Shown: piece by piece, positions 8,400 through 16,383 of the stretch
How the letters are laid out: each line of letters starts with the position of its first letter
How positions within the stretch are numbered: position 1 is the stretch's first letter
Origin: Blautia wexlerae DSM 19850
GTDB lineage: Bacteria > Bacillota > Clostridia > Lachnospirales > Lachnospiraceae
Assembly (NCBI RefSeq): GCF_025148125.1
Contig: NZ_CP102267.1
Location: 695,001 to 759,000 of the forward strand
DNA: 64,000 nucleotides
Direction: 5' to 3'
The notes under the pieces: generated by a model
Seen by the model: only the letters and a program-made list of their open reading frames with translations
Database searches by the model: none
Told to the model about the DNA's origin: nothing
Position numbers and translations under genes: made by a program

Positions 8400-9078
8400 T
8401 ATATTACTTCTTGAAGATGATCTAAGCCTGATTAACGGGCTTTCTTTTGCTTTCAAAAAGCAGGGATTTGAATTAAATATCGCCAGAACGCTCAAAGAAG
8501 CGGAGGAATTGTGGACAGACGGAAAATATGATTTGTTGGTGTTGGACGTATCTCTGCCAGATGGGTCTGGCTTTGAATTTTGCAAAAGAGTTCGACTTAC
8601 ATCAAAGGTGCCAATTATTTTTCTGACGGCTTCGGATGAGGAAACAAGTATTATTATGGGGCTGGATATTGGAGGTGATGACTATATCACAAAACCGTTC
8701 AAACTGGGGGTTCTCGTTTCAAGGATTAACGCCTTACTTCGACGTGCAAATTCTTTTCAAGCAGCAGACACAGAATTGCAGTCGAATGGCATCAAGGTTC
8801 TTTTGCTGCAAGGACAGGTTTTCAAAAATGGGGAGCTGTTGGATTTGACTGCCGCGGAATACAAGCTACTGTGCTTGTTTATGAGAAACCCAAGCATGGT
8901 GCTGACAAAGGGACAAATTTTAGATAAGCTATGGGATTGCGACGGGAATTATATCGACAGTAGTACCCTTACGGTCTATATGCGTCGGCTTCGTATGAAG
9001 ATCGAGGATAATCCAAGCGAACCACAAATGCTCCTGACTGTTCGAGGTATGGGATATAAATGGAATATTATCGGGTGA
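8392..9078 (+). CDS. OmpR/PhoB-family response regulator, cassette 1
   Basis: A 228-aa regulator. The receiver domain (residues 1-115) has the acidic pair ED near the start and phospho-acceptor D52 in LDVSLPDGSG, and the K of the ITKPF motif. The C-terminal winged helix is OmpR type (LTAAEYKLLCLF...TVYMRRLRMKIEDNP). The ATG at 8392 follows AAGGAAAGG and overlaps the HTH gene stop, so it is chosen over an upstream in-frame ATG at 8341. It is followed by its kinase and a MacB/Bce-type ABC exporter, indicating control of peptide-antibiotic or cell-envelope stress efflux. Confidence 0.9.
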   Translation: MSNILLLEDDLSLINGLSFAFKKQGFELNIARTLKEAEELWTDGKYDLLVLDVSLPDGSGFEFCKRVRLTSKVPIIFLTASDEETSIIMGLDIGGDDYITKPFKLGVLVSRINALLRRANSFQAADTELQSNGIKVLLLQGQVFKNGELLDLTAAEYKLLCLFMRNPSMVLTKGQILDKLWDCDGNYIDSSTLTVYMRRLRMKIEDNPSEPQMLLTVRGMGYKWNIIG

Positions 9079-9086
9079 GGTGTAGT

Positions 9087-10124
9087 ATGAAGATACTGGC
9101 AAATAAAGAAATCAAAAATCTATTTCTTTCGCTTTCACTGGTTTTGGGGGTTACATTTCTCTTAGCCGAGGTTTTTCTATGGCTGTCATATCGCCGGCTT
9201 TCTCTGTTATTGCTAATCCTTTTTCTATTGGCTGGCGGTGCTGTATGGGCAGTCTGCTTTGTATATTTTAATCGGCAAAATCAGATCATGGAGCAGGCGA
9301 TATTAGAAATCAATGCGTATCTTGATGGTGATCGCAATGCCCGTATTGAATGTGACAATGAGGGCGAATTGTACCGACTGTTTCATTCTATCAATTCTTT
9401 AGCGGCAGTGTTAAATGCCCATGCAGATAACGAGTTACGAGAGAAAGAGTTTTTGAAAAATACAATCTCCGACATTTCACACCAACTGAAAACACCACTG
9501 GCGGCTCTGAACATTTATAACGGACTGCTTCAGGACGAGGATATAGAAGTGTCATCTGTGAAAGAATTTGCGGGTTTGTCTGAGCAGGAACTTGACCGTA
9601 TCGAAACACTGGTGCAAAGTCTGCTCAAGATTACAAGATTGGATGCCGGAGCCATTGTCTTGGAAAAGAACGCAGAAAATGTTGCAGATATGATGCAGGA
9701 TATTGAACTGCATTTTGCATATAGAGCCAGACAGGAAAAGAAAGAAATCATTCTGTCTGGCTCGGATCATCTTTCTCTTTTTTGTGATCGTGATTGGTTG
9801 AATGAGGCAATCGACAATATTGTGAAAAATGCGTTTGACCATACAGAAAGTGGTGCAACAATTCATGTTGCGTGGAAGGAGTTGCCGTCTGGTGTCCAAA
9901 TTGTGATAACGGATAATGGATGCGGCATCCACCCAGAAGATATACATCACATCTTCAAGCGGTTTTATCGCAGTCGTTTTTCTAAGGACAAGCAAGGGAT
10001 TGGACTGGGATTACCTTTGGCAAAGGCAATCGTTGAAGCACATAATGGCACCATTGAGGTTGACAGCGAATTAGGTATCGGGACAACTTTCACAATGAAT
10101 TTTCTGATTCCTACAAAATTGTAG
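9087..10124 (+). CDS. Membrane sensor histidine kinase, cassette 1
   Basis: A 345-aa kinase with two closely spaced N-terminal membrane segments (residues about 12-32 and 38-60) and almost no extracellular loop, as in intramembrane-sensing kinases that watch an ABC transporter. A HAMP-like linker is followed by HisKA with the phospho-histidine in SDISHQLKTPL and an HATPase with DNGCGI and GIGLGL boxes. The ATG at 9087 follows GTGAGGTG and is preferred over the one at 9060. The gene overlaps no neighbour but is 8 bp from the response regulator. Confidence 0.9.
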   Translation: MKILANKEIKNLFLSLSLVLGVTFLLAEVFLWLSYRRLSLLLLILFLLAGGAVWAVCFVYFNRQNQIMEQAILEINAYLDGDRNARIECDNEGELYRLFHSINSLAAVLNAHADNELREKEFLKNTISDISHQLKTPLAALNIYNGLLQDEDIEVSSVKEFAGLSEQELDRIETLVQSLLKITRLDAGAIVLEKNAENVADMMQDIELHFAYRARQEKKEIILSGSDHLSLFCDRDWLNEAIDNIVKNAFDHTESGATIHVAWKELPSGVQIVITDNGCGIHPEDIHHIFKRFYRSRFSKDKQGIGLGLPLAKAIVEAHNGTIEVDSELGIGTTFTMNFLIPTKL

Positions 10125-10163
10125 GCTGGCTGTAGGCTTACAGTAAGATTCAGGTGCTATTCT
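10120..10163 (+). promoter_or_regulatory. Direct repeats and -10 box upstream of cassette 1 transporter
   Basis: TGTAGGCT occurs at 10120-10127 and 10131-10138, an 11-bp period that puts both on one helix face, as for OmpR-family activators. TATTCT (10158-10163) is a candidate -10 box without a good -35. This suggests an activator-dependent promoter served by the cassette's own response regulator. Confidence 0.5.
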
Positions 10164-10236
10164 CTCACACATAGGCAGGACAAACAAAGACAGCCTGCCT
10201 ATATCGCAAAATCATTCAGAAAGAGGTGTTTACACT

Positions 10237-10920
10237 ATGAACTTATTAGAAGTCAAAAATATCAGTAAGACCTATGGCAACGGAGAAACCGCTGTCAAGG
10301 CATTAAAGGATGTCAGCTTTTCTGTTCCAAAGGGCGAGTATGTGGCAATCGTCGGAGAATCCGGTTCCGGCAAAAGTACACTGCTGAACATGATCGGCGC
10401 ATTGGACACGCCTACGTCAGGCAAGGTGCTGATCGACGGCAAGGACATTTTTTCCATGAACGACAAGAAGTTGACCGTGTTTCGGCGTAGGAATATCGGC
10501 TTTATCTTTCAGGCGTTCAACCTTGTGCCGGAGCTGACCGTGGAGCAGAATATCATATTCCCTGTGTTGCTGGACCACCAGAAGCCGGACAAAAAGTATC
10601 TGGAAGAACTACTGGCGGTGCTGAATCTGAAAGAGCGCCGAAATCACCTGCCGAGCCAGCTTTCCGGTGGTCAGCAGCAACGTGTGGCAATTGGGCGGGC
10701 ACTGATTACCCGGCCAGCCCTGATCTTAGCTGACGAGCCGACCGGCAATCTGGACACGCAGAATAGCAGCGAGGTTATTGCCTTGCTAAAAGAGGCGTCG
10801 AAAAAATACGAACAAACCATCATTATGATTACCCACAATCGCAGTATCGCGCAAACGGCTGACCGGGTTTTGCAGGTATCGGACGGTGTACTGACCGACT
10901 TCGGGAGGTGCCGCGAATGA
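10237..10920 (+). CDS. ABC transporter ATP-binding protein (MacB/LolD/BceA type), cassette 1
   Basis: A 227-aa ATPase: Walker A GESGSGKST, Q-loop in FIFQAFNLVPELTV, signature LSGGQQQR, Walker B LILADEPTGNLD. This Walker B form and the size mark the MacB/BceA branch, which drives FtsX-like permeases. It is preceded by AAGAGGTG and overlaps the permease start (ATGA). The DNA is visibly more GC-rich than the kinase before it and the permease after it, suggesting a mosaic origin. Confidence 0.92.
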   Translation: MNLLEVKNISKTYGNGETAVKALKDVSFSVPKGEYVAIVGESGSGKSTLLNMIGALDTPTSGKVLIDGKDIFSMNDKKLTVFRRRNIGFIFQAFNLVPELTVEQNIIFPVLLDHQKPDKKYLEELLAVLNLKERRNHLPSQLSGGQQQRVAIGRALITRPALILADEPTGNLDTQNSSEVIALLKEASKKYEQTIIMITHNRSIAQTADRVLQVSDGVLTDFGRCRE

Positions 10921-13238
10921 AAAGCTATCTTAGCCTTATTCCGATTTCTGCAAAGGTGCGGAAGAGACAGAATAGGATGACGATGCTGTGCATCATTATC
11001 TCAGTGCTGTTGGTTACGATGATTTTCAGCATGGCAGATATGGCGATCCGAATGGAAAAGACACGAGTGATCAAAGAACATGGGAACTGGCATATCATGT
11101 TGAAGGAGCCATCCGAGCAACAGATTGAGCAAATCGCACAGCGAACAGATGTGATGACGTCCTCCCGTTATGACGGACTGAACTTTGATTTATCCGAAGA
11201 CTATACGATCAATGGAAAAAGCTGCGTCATCGTAGGTGGTGATAATGCGATTCTAACGGAGATCTATGACAATTTGACTGAAGGCCGATATCCTACAAAA
11301 GAGAATGAAATTTTACTTTCGAATCGTTCAAAAGAACTGCTTTCTCTGAAGATTGGAGAGGCGATTACCGTACATACACCAGCTGGAGATTTTGGCTATA
11401 CGATTTCCGGTTTTGGAGGAGATGTTACCATTACCACAGATGCAGACATTGTGGGGGCTTTTCTAAATTGGGACTCCTTCCAAAGTCTTGCAAAAGCAGA
11501 AGGAAGTAAGCTTGCTCCCGTTTGTTTTGTGCGCTTTTACGAGAATATCCATATTCGTAAGGTGATTGCAGAGTTGCGGAAAACATATGGCTTTACAGAC
11601 GAAACATTATCCGAAAACACGGCTTTGCTGGGATTGACGGGCTTCAGCAGTGATTCTTATGTCATGGGAATGTACCTTGTAGCTGCAATCTTGTTTGTTC
11701 TGGTTTTGGCTGCGGGAGTCTTTATGATTGCGGGAAGCCTGAACAGCAGAACCGCAGAGAGAACACAATTTTTTGGAATGCTTCGTTGTATTGGAGCAAG
11801 CCGGGCACAAGTTATGCACATAGTCAAGTTGGAAGCACTCTATTGGTGCAAAACAGCGGTTCCGATTGGCGTGATAGTTGGGATTGTGGGCACGTGGATG
11901 CTTTGTGCACTGCTCCGGTTTGGTGCGGGCGCTGAATTTGTACAGATTCCGCTATTTGGGATTAGTAGTGTCGGTATCATCAGCGGAATTGTTGTTGGTG
12001 TTTTGACCGTGCTGTTATCTTCCATCTCTCCCGCAAGGCGGGCGGCAGGTGTTTCTCCGGTTGCGGCTGTTACCGGAAATCTTTCCGAAAATTGGAACAC
12101 ATCCCGGCCAATCAAGCAGAACTTTTTGAAAATTGAGATGGCCTTGGGGATTCATCATGCCGTATCCTCTCCAAAAAATCTACTTCTCATGACTGGCTCC
12201 TTTGCACTCAGCATCATTATGATTTTGAGCTTTTCCGTTCTTATACAATGGGTGAATATGGCACTCAATCCCTTAAAGCCATGGGCACCAGATGTCTTTT
12301 ATAGTAGTCCTGATAACCTGTGCGACATTAAACAAAGTTTTGCCAAAGAGGTGGAAAGCCGGCCGTATGTAAAGCGGGTATTTGGGCGGATGTATCAAAG
12401 CCTTCCTGCAGAATATGAAGGGAAATTGGGGCAAATTGATTTGATTTCTTATGAGAATCAGCAGTTTCAGTGGGCAGCTGAAGATTTGATTGCAGGTGAT
12501 ATATCGGCTGTCTCTGAAGGCAACGGTGTACTGACGGTTTTTGATAAAAGCAATTCTTTGAAGGTTGGAGATACGATTCAGCTGGAGCAGACAGAGCTTA
12601 CCGTGGCTGGAGTCTTGAAAGATAGTCCCTTTGATACATCGGATCAGCCAACTGTGATTTGCTCAGAGAAAACGTTCAAGGAAATTACAGGCAAAGATGC
12701 CTATGCTGTTCTTGACGTACAGCTGTCCAAAAAAGCAACAGAGCAGAATGTAAATGATCTTCACGTATTGGCAAATGGACATTATCGCTTTTATGATCGA
12801 CTGGCGCAAAACAAAGACACACAAAATACCTATTTTATGTTCTGCCTGTTTGTTTATGGATTCCTCGCCGTGATCACATTGATTACTATTATTCATACGG
12901 TAAACAGTATTTCTATGAGCGTGTCTGCAAGAACAAATCAATACGGAGCCATGCGTGCAGTGGGGATGGATAGTTTACAAATCAAGAAGATGATTCTCAT
13001 GGAAACCGCCACGTACACTACGCTTGGACTCCTCGCAGGTTGTGGTCTGGGGTTACCGCTGCATCATTTTCTCTATTCGCAGATGATTACAAATTATTGG
13101 GGAACGGCATGGCAAATCCCTTTAACATCTATTGGAGAAATACTGGTGTTGCTTGTGTTCACTTCTCTTCTTGCACCTTTCGCTCCGGCAAAACGCATCT
13201 GTAACATGCCGATTACTGCAACCATCAATGAATTGTAA
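10917..13238 (+). CDS. FtsX-like ABC transporter permease, cassette 1
   Basis: A 773-aa permease with the layout of two FtsX domains: an N-terminal membrane helix, a large extracytoplasmic region, three helices around residues 250-385, a second half beginning near residue 420, another extracytoplasmic region, and three helices near the C-terminus. The repeated sequence cue is RTAERTQFFGMLRCIGASRAQV in half one and ARTNQYGAMRAVGMDSLQIKKM in half two. The ATG at 10917 overlaps the ATPase stop and follows GGGAGGTG. With the ATPase and the short-loop kinase it forms a probable antimicrobial-peptide sensing and removal module. Substrate unknown. Confidence 0.88.
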   Translation: MKSYLSLIPISAKVRKRQNRMTMLCIIISVLLVTMIFSMADMAIRMEKTRVIKEHGNWHIMLKEPSEQQIEQIAQRTDVMTSSRYDGLNFDLSEDYTINGKSCVIVGGDNAILTEIYDNLTEGRYPTKENEILLSNRSKELLSLKIGEAITVHTPAGDFGYTISGFGGDVTITTDADIVGAFLNWDSFQSLAKAEGSKLAPVCFVRFYENIHIRKVIAELRKTYGFTDETLSENTALLGLTGFSSDSYVMGMYLVAAILFVLVLAAGVFMIAGSLNSRTAERTQFFGMLRCIGASRAQVMHIVKLEALYWCKTAVPIGVIVGIVGTWMLCALLRFGAGAEFVQIPLFGISSVGIISGIVVGVLTVLLSSISPARRAAGVSPVAAVTGNLSENWNTSRPIKQNFLKIEMALGIHHAVSSPKNLLLMTGSFALSIIMILSFSVLIQWVNMALNPLKPWAPDVFYSSPDNLCDIKQSFAKEVESRPYVKRVFGRMYQSLPAEYEGKLGQIDLISYENQQFQWAAEDLIAGDISAVSEGNGVLTVFDKSNSLKVGDTIQLEQTELTVAGVLKDSPFDTSDQPTVICSEKTFKEITGKDAYAVLDVQLSKKATEQNVNDLHVLANGHYRFYDRLAQNKDTQNTYFMFCLFVYGFLAVITLITIIHTVNSISMSVSARTNQYGAMRAVGMDSLQIKKMILMETATYTTLGLLAGCGLGLPLHHFLYSQMITNYWGTAWQIPLTSIGEILVLLVFTSLLAPFAPAKRICNMPITATINEL

Positions 13239-13252
13239 TTCAATATTTTAAT

Positions 13253-13869
13253 CTGCCGGACGACGGCAAAAGAAAAAAGCCGTCGTACAGCAGACACATT
13301 TTCACGCGCCTATGAAACGGCGGCTTTGATTTTCAGAGCCGCCGTTTCTTTGCGTTTACACAATCCTATGGCGACTTGCAGGGACACGGTAGCCGATTGG
13401 AGGTTATTTTGCCGTGCCCCTTTTACTTTTTCAAAGCTCACATGATCTACATCAGTTAAAAAAAGCATTGCTCCTCCTCCGGGCAAGTATAACATTGCAT
13501 CGGCATTATCGTTCCATGTAATTCAGTATAATAATGGCTGTTCTTGGCGCGCCAGTTTTCCCTCACGGAAATCTGGCGTTTTTTGTTGCCATTTTTTCGG
13601 AGATGACCCGGTTGTCTGCCGGTGTCGGTCCCCGCCTCCATTCGATTCACCCGTCAATCACCCGTGAATCGAAATGGAGGTACATAATGAAGAAAATTAA
13701 CCTTCGGGAACTTTATCCTGATGTTTATACAACAGACTTTTTTGTAGATGTGACAGAGGAAGTAATGGAGACTATTCGGGCAGCTGAACGTGCGGAGGCT
13801 GCGTATGAGCGAAAGATGTATCGTTATAAAGCACAGTATTCTCTGGATTGCGAGAATGGCATTGAAAAT
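13253..13869. repeat. Inter-cassette repeat, copy 1 (longest)
   Basis: This region recurs at 19397-19728 and 24584-25110. In order it holds a hairpin ACGACGGC/GCCGTCGT, a second strong hairpin AACGGCGGCT/AGCCGCCGTT (about 13316-13347), a small minus-strand ORF, the hairpin CGCCAGTTTTCC/GGAAATCTGGCG with six T (13550-13583), and the leader plus first 180 bp of the sigma-factor gene. The three hairpins should insulate adjacent cassettes. Identity between copies appears above 90 percent by eye. Confidence 0.9.
13310..13468 (-). CDS. Small conserved ORF inside the inter-cassette repeat
   Basis: A 52-aa reading frame begins MLFLTDVDHVSFEKVK and is preceded by a very strong site, GGAGGAGGAGCA. In repeat copy 2 the same frame is open with conservative changes (from 19613 leftward, running on past the repeat end), but in copy 3 it has a stop after 19 codons. 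I do not recognise a family. It has no membrane segment or cysteine motif. It may be a real transposon-encoded small protein or a chance frame in a conserved repeat. Confidence 0.4.
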   Translation of the reverse strand: MLFLTDVDHVSFEKVKGARQNNLQSATVSLQVAIGLCKRKETAALKIKAAVS

Positions 13870-14100
13870 GCGGTGCTGTTGAAGCCGCAGACACCGGAGA
13901 TGGTTCTGGAGGAAAAACAGTTTCAGGAGCAGGTCTATGCCGCTGTGATGAAGCTGCCGGAGAAACAGGCAAAGCGAATTTATGCCCGATACTATCTGGG
14001 AATGACGGTAAATGAAATTGCCGAAGTAGAAGGTGTAGACCCAAGCCGTGTCCGAGACAGTATCCGCCGTGGATTAAAGCAGCTTGTAAAATATTTTTGA
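13687..14100 (+). CDS. Sigma-70-family regulator, Tn916 Orf7-like
   Basis: A 137-aa protein with a C-terminal sigma region 4 (LPEKQAKRIYARYYLGMTVNEIAEVEGVDPSRVRDSIRRGLKQL) and an N-terminal helical part with no clear region 2. This architecture matches the Orf7-like sigma factors that lie just before xis and int in Tn916-type elements. The ATG at 13687 follows AAATGGAGG. Directly downstream is an integrase stub rather than xis/int, so the element is decayed. A truncated copy of this gene lies at 24928. Confidence 0.75.
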   Translation: MKKINLRELYPDVYTTDFFVDVTEEVMETIRAAERAEAAYERKMYRYKAQYSLDCENGIENAVLLKPQTPEMVLEEKQFQEQVYAAVMKLPEKQAKRIYARYYLGMTVNEIAEVEGVDPSRVRDSIRRGLKQLVKYF

Positions 14101-14195
14101 TAAAATTTCATTTGATGCGCCTGTTTTTTGCCTTTTTTGTCAGTGTTAATAAGAAGGACAAGTTTTCCTCCTTCATCAGTACATATGGCACAGTT

Positions 14196-14314
14196 ATGAA
14201 AAGAGGTGTCCTATATTATAGGACCAGAATCAAAGACGCGAATGGTAAGCTCGTAGCTATCTACGCAAAAACACCTGAAGAACTATACAACAAAGAAACG
14301 CTTGCGTTGGAACA
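14196..14314 (+). pseudogene. N-terminal stub of a Tn916-type tyrosine integrase
   Basis: The frame reads MKRGVLYYRTRIKDANGKLVAIYAKTPEELYNKETLALEQI split at the end; this resembles the arm-binding N-terminal domain of conjugative-transposon integrases. It stops being integrase-like exactly where the cassette-entry repeat begins (14315), after which the frame runs antisense-free into the HTH gene region. No catalytic domain follows. It marks a recombination junction between the transposon end and cassette 2. Confidence 0.5.
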
Positions 14315-14443
14315 GATAAACTTGTATTGTTCGAGGCAAAGAACTATAATGTACTCTGTGGAGGTGCATAATGGATTATATGACACTAAAAGAGGCCGCC
14401 GAAAAATGGGGCGTGACACCTCGTAGAGTAAATTACTATTGCG
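14315..14443 (+). repeat. Cassette-entry repeat, copy 2
   Basis: Near-identical to 8153-8282, containing the same promoter and HTH gene start. Divergence begins around codon 25 of the HTH gene. Confidence 0.9.
14322..14350 (+). promoter_or_regulatory. Promoter of cassette 2 regulator genes
   Basis: TTGTAT (14322-14327), 17-bp spacer, TATAAT (14345-14350); identical to the cassette 1 promoter. Confidence 0.75.
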
Positions 14444-14559
14444 CTGCTGGGCGTATCCCCGGCGCTGTAAAGATGGCTGGTGTTTGGCTGATCCCAAAGA
14501 ACGCAGAAAAGCCGATTGACGGAAGGACAAAACAAGGGAAGGGGTTGCACCATGAATAA
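14371..14559 (+). CDS. Small helix-turn-helix (MerR/excisionase-like) protein, cassette 2
   Basis: A 62-aa paralogue of the protein at 8211-8399, differing mainly in the second half (PGAVKMAGVWLIPKNAEK versus SGAVKMATIWLIPKDAEK). It has the same GTGGAGGTGC binding site and the same 8-bp overlap with the following response regulator. Retention of this gene at the head of two otherwise different two-component cassettes suggests it is a functional part of the unit, but its role is not known. Confidence 0.75.
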   Translation: MDYMTLKEAAEKWGVTPRRVNYYCAAGRIPGAVKMAGVWLIPKNAEKPIDGRTKQGKGLHHE

Positions 14560-15244
14560 AATCCTGATTATAGATGATGACAGAGAACTGTGCGCTTTGA
14601 TTAAACGTAGCGTACAAGCAGAAAACATAGAAGCTGATTTTTGTAATACCGGAAAAGAGGGCTTACAAAAATTAAGAGAGCAGGAGTATCAGCTTGTGGT
14701 GCTGGATGTGATGATGCCTGGTATGGATGGCTTTGAAACGCTGGAAGAAATCCGCAAAGAGAACAGTCTGCCGATTTTGATGTTCACATCTAAAAATGAC
14801 AGCATTTCTAAAGTACGGGGCTTACGGGCCGGAGCGGACGATTATCTTACAAAACCGTTTGATATGGATGAACTGATTGCCCGTATTGCGTCTCTTATTC
14901 GCCGCTACACTCGCTTTAATCAGCAAGCTGGAGCCATACAAAAGCTAAATTTTGACGGATTGCAGATTGACCTTGAAAATCGTTCTGTTACTACATCAAA
15001 CGGCACTTTTGAACTGCCCCCAAAGGAATTTGATTTGCTCCTGTACTGTGCAAAGCATCAAGGGAAAATTTTGACCAAACAGCAGATTTATGAGGAAGTA
15101 TGGGGCGAAGAATATTTCTATGATGACAGTAACATTATGGCGATTATCAGTCGACTTCGTAAAAAATTAGAAGTCAATCCTTCAAGCCCAAAGTATATAC
15201 AAACGGTCAAAGGGATTGGCTACCGGTTTAATAAGGAGGTGTAG
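14552..15244 (+). CDS. OmpR-family response regulator, cassette 2
   Basis: A 230-aa regulator with DDD at residues 8-10, phospho-acceptor D52 (LDVMMPGMDG), and the KPF lysine in LTKPFDMDEL. The winged helix contains ELPPKEFDLLLYC and IISRLRKKLEVNP. The ATG at 14552 after GGGAAGGGG is the likely start. Downstream are a short kinase and a LanFEG-like transporter, so it probably controls lantibiotic immunity; the phased repeats at 16304-16347 are its likely target. Confidence 0.9.
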   Translation: MNKILIIDDDRELCALIKRSVQAENIEADFCNTGKEGLQKLREQEYQLVVLDVMMPGMDGFETLEEIRKENSLPILMFTSKNDSISKVRGLRAGADDYLTKPFDMDELIARIASLIRRYTRFNQQAGAIQKLNFDGLQIDLENRSVTTSNGTFELPPKEFDLLLYCAKHQGKILTKQQIYEEVWGEEYFYDDSNIMAIISRLRKKLEVNPSSPKYIQTVKGIGYRFNKEV

Positions 15245-15249
15245 TCAGC

Positions 15250-16167
15250 ATGGAAATTATCGTATTCTTGTCCATTGTGATTGCTGTTGGGGCTGTATTG
15301 ACTTCCATCGTTCTCGTTCGGCGTGTAAAAAAACAAATAGCAGAAATGACCGATGTGCTGGTTGATGTGAAAAACGGAAATGGCAACCGGCGTATTCTAT
15401 CTGCAACAAATGAACTGACAGCACCTCTTGCCTATGAAATTAATGAGATCGTTGTGGCCTATGAAAGCAGACTTTCAACTGTACGGCAGACAGAAGAAAC
15501 CAACCGCCAGCTTATGACGAGCCTTTCCCATGACGTGCGAACGCCCCTTACTACTCTGCTTGGGTATCTTGACGCTGCACACAAAGGACTGGTCACAGGA
15601 AAAGACCGGGATGATTATATTGAAACCGCCCGTCGGAAAGCTCATGATCTGAAAGAATACATTGATGTACTTTTTGACTGGTTCAAGTTAAATTCCAACG
15701 AGTTTGCTTTGGAGATCCAGAGCGTTGAGGTGGCAGAGCTGACAAGAAATATTCTGATCGACTGGATACCGATTTTTGAGGATAAACAGGTTAATTATGA
15801 CATTGATATTCCTGAACAGCCTGTCCGGGTAAGATTAGATATGGATAGCTATATGAGGATCATCAATAACCTTATTCAAAATGTAATCGCTCATAGCCAT
15901 GCAGACAAAATTAAAATTTCCCTGTCGAAGAAGGAAAACAGTATGGAGCTGTTGCTGGCGGATAATGGAGTGGGAATTGAGAAGGAAGATTTGAAACACA
16001 TTTTTGAACGGCTCTATAAGTGTGACAAAGGACGGTCTGAAAAAGGAAGCGGTCTTGGTCTTTCTATTGTCCATCAGCTTGTAGAAAAGATGGGTGGGAG
16101 TATAACAGTTGAAAGTTTGCCGGGAAAAGGAACTGAATTTATGTTGCTTTTTCCTTTGGAGAGTTAA
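15250..16167 (+). CDS. Histidine kinase with minimal sensor, cassette 2
   Basis: A 305-aa kinase with one N-terminal membrane helix (residues about 3-25) and no recognisable extracellular sensor. HisKA contains MTSLSHDVRTPLTTLLGYLDA; the HATPase contains NLIQNVIAHS (N box), DNGVGI and GSGLGLS. An AAGGAGGTG site precedes the ATG by 8 bp. Such short kinases are found beside LanFEG and VanRS-like systems, where ligand detection may need a partner such as the transporter or the lipoprotein encoded downstream. Confidence 0.9.
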   Translation: MEIIVFLSIVIAVGAVLTSIVLVRRVKKQIAEMTDVLVDVKNGNGNRRILSATNELTAPLAYEINEIVVAYESRLSTVRQTEETNRQLMTSLSHDVRTPLTTLLGYLDAAHKGLVTGKDRDDYIETARRKAHDLKEYIDVLFDWFKLNSNEFALEIQSVEVAELTRNILIDWIPIFEDKQVNYDIDIPEQPVRVRLDMDSYMRIINNLIQNVIAHSHADKIKISLSKKENSMELLLADNGVGIEKEDLKHIFERLYKCDKGRSEKGSGLGLSIVHQLVEKMGGSITVESLPGKGTEFMLLFPLES

Positions 16168-16169
16168 GC

Positions 16170-16264
16170 GGGTTCCCGTCTTTATGGCGGGAGCCTTACT
16201 TATTTTCAGAAGTCTTTTAGAAAATGGCATGGGAACCTTCTCAATCCCCAAACGGATTGAGAAG
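16170..16264 (+). terminator. Two hairpins after the cassette 2 kinase
   Basis: GGTTCCCG/CGGGAGCC (about 16172-16194) is followed by CTTACTTATTTT. A second, perfect 11-bp stem, CTTCTCAATCC (16237-16247) with GGATTGAGAAG (16254-16264), has no T tract. They probably separate regulator transcription from the transporter promoter. Confidence 0.55.
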
Positions 16265-16303
16265 TAGCGGAATAGGATTTGCATTGCAATTCATTCCTTA
16301 ATT

Positions 16304-16357
16304 GCAAGGTTAATGCAAGGTTGCGGCAAGGTTAATGCAAGATTAGCATGATAGAAT
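16304..16357 (+). promoter_or_regulatory. Tandem 22-bp repeats and -10 box upstream of cassette 2 transporter
   Basis: A 22-bp unit beginning GCAAGGTTAATGCAAG occurs at 16304-16325 and again immediately at 16326-16347. The second copy ends just before TAGAAT (16352-16357), occupying the -35 position where no consensus -35 exists. Each unit also contains two GCAAG half-sites 11 bp apart. This is a textbook layout for an OmpR-family activator bound on one face of the helix. Confidence 0.7.
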
Positions 16358-16383
16358 ACCTTACAGAACAGGAGGTTTTGAAT

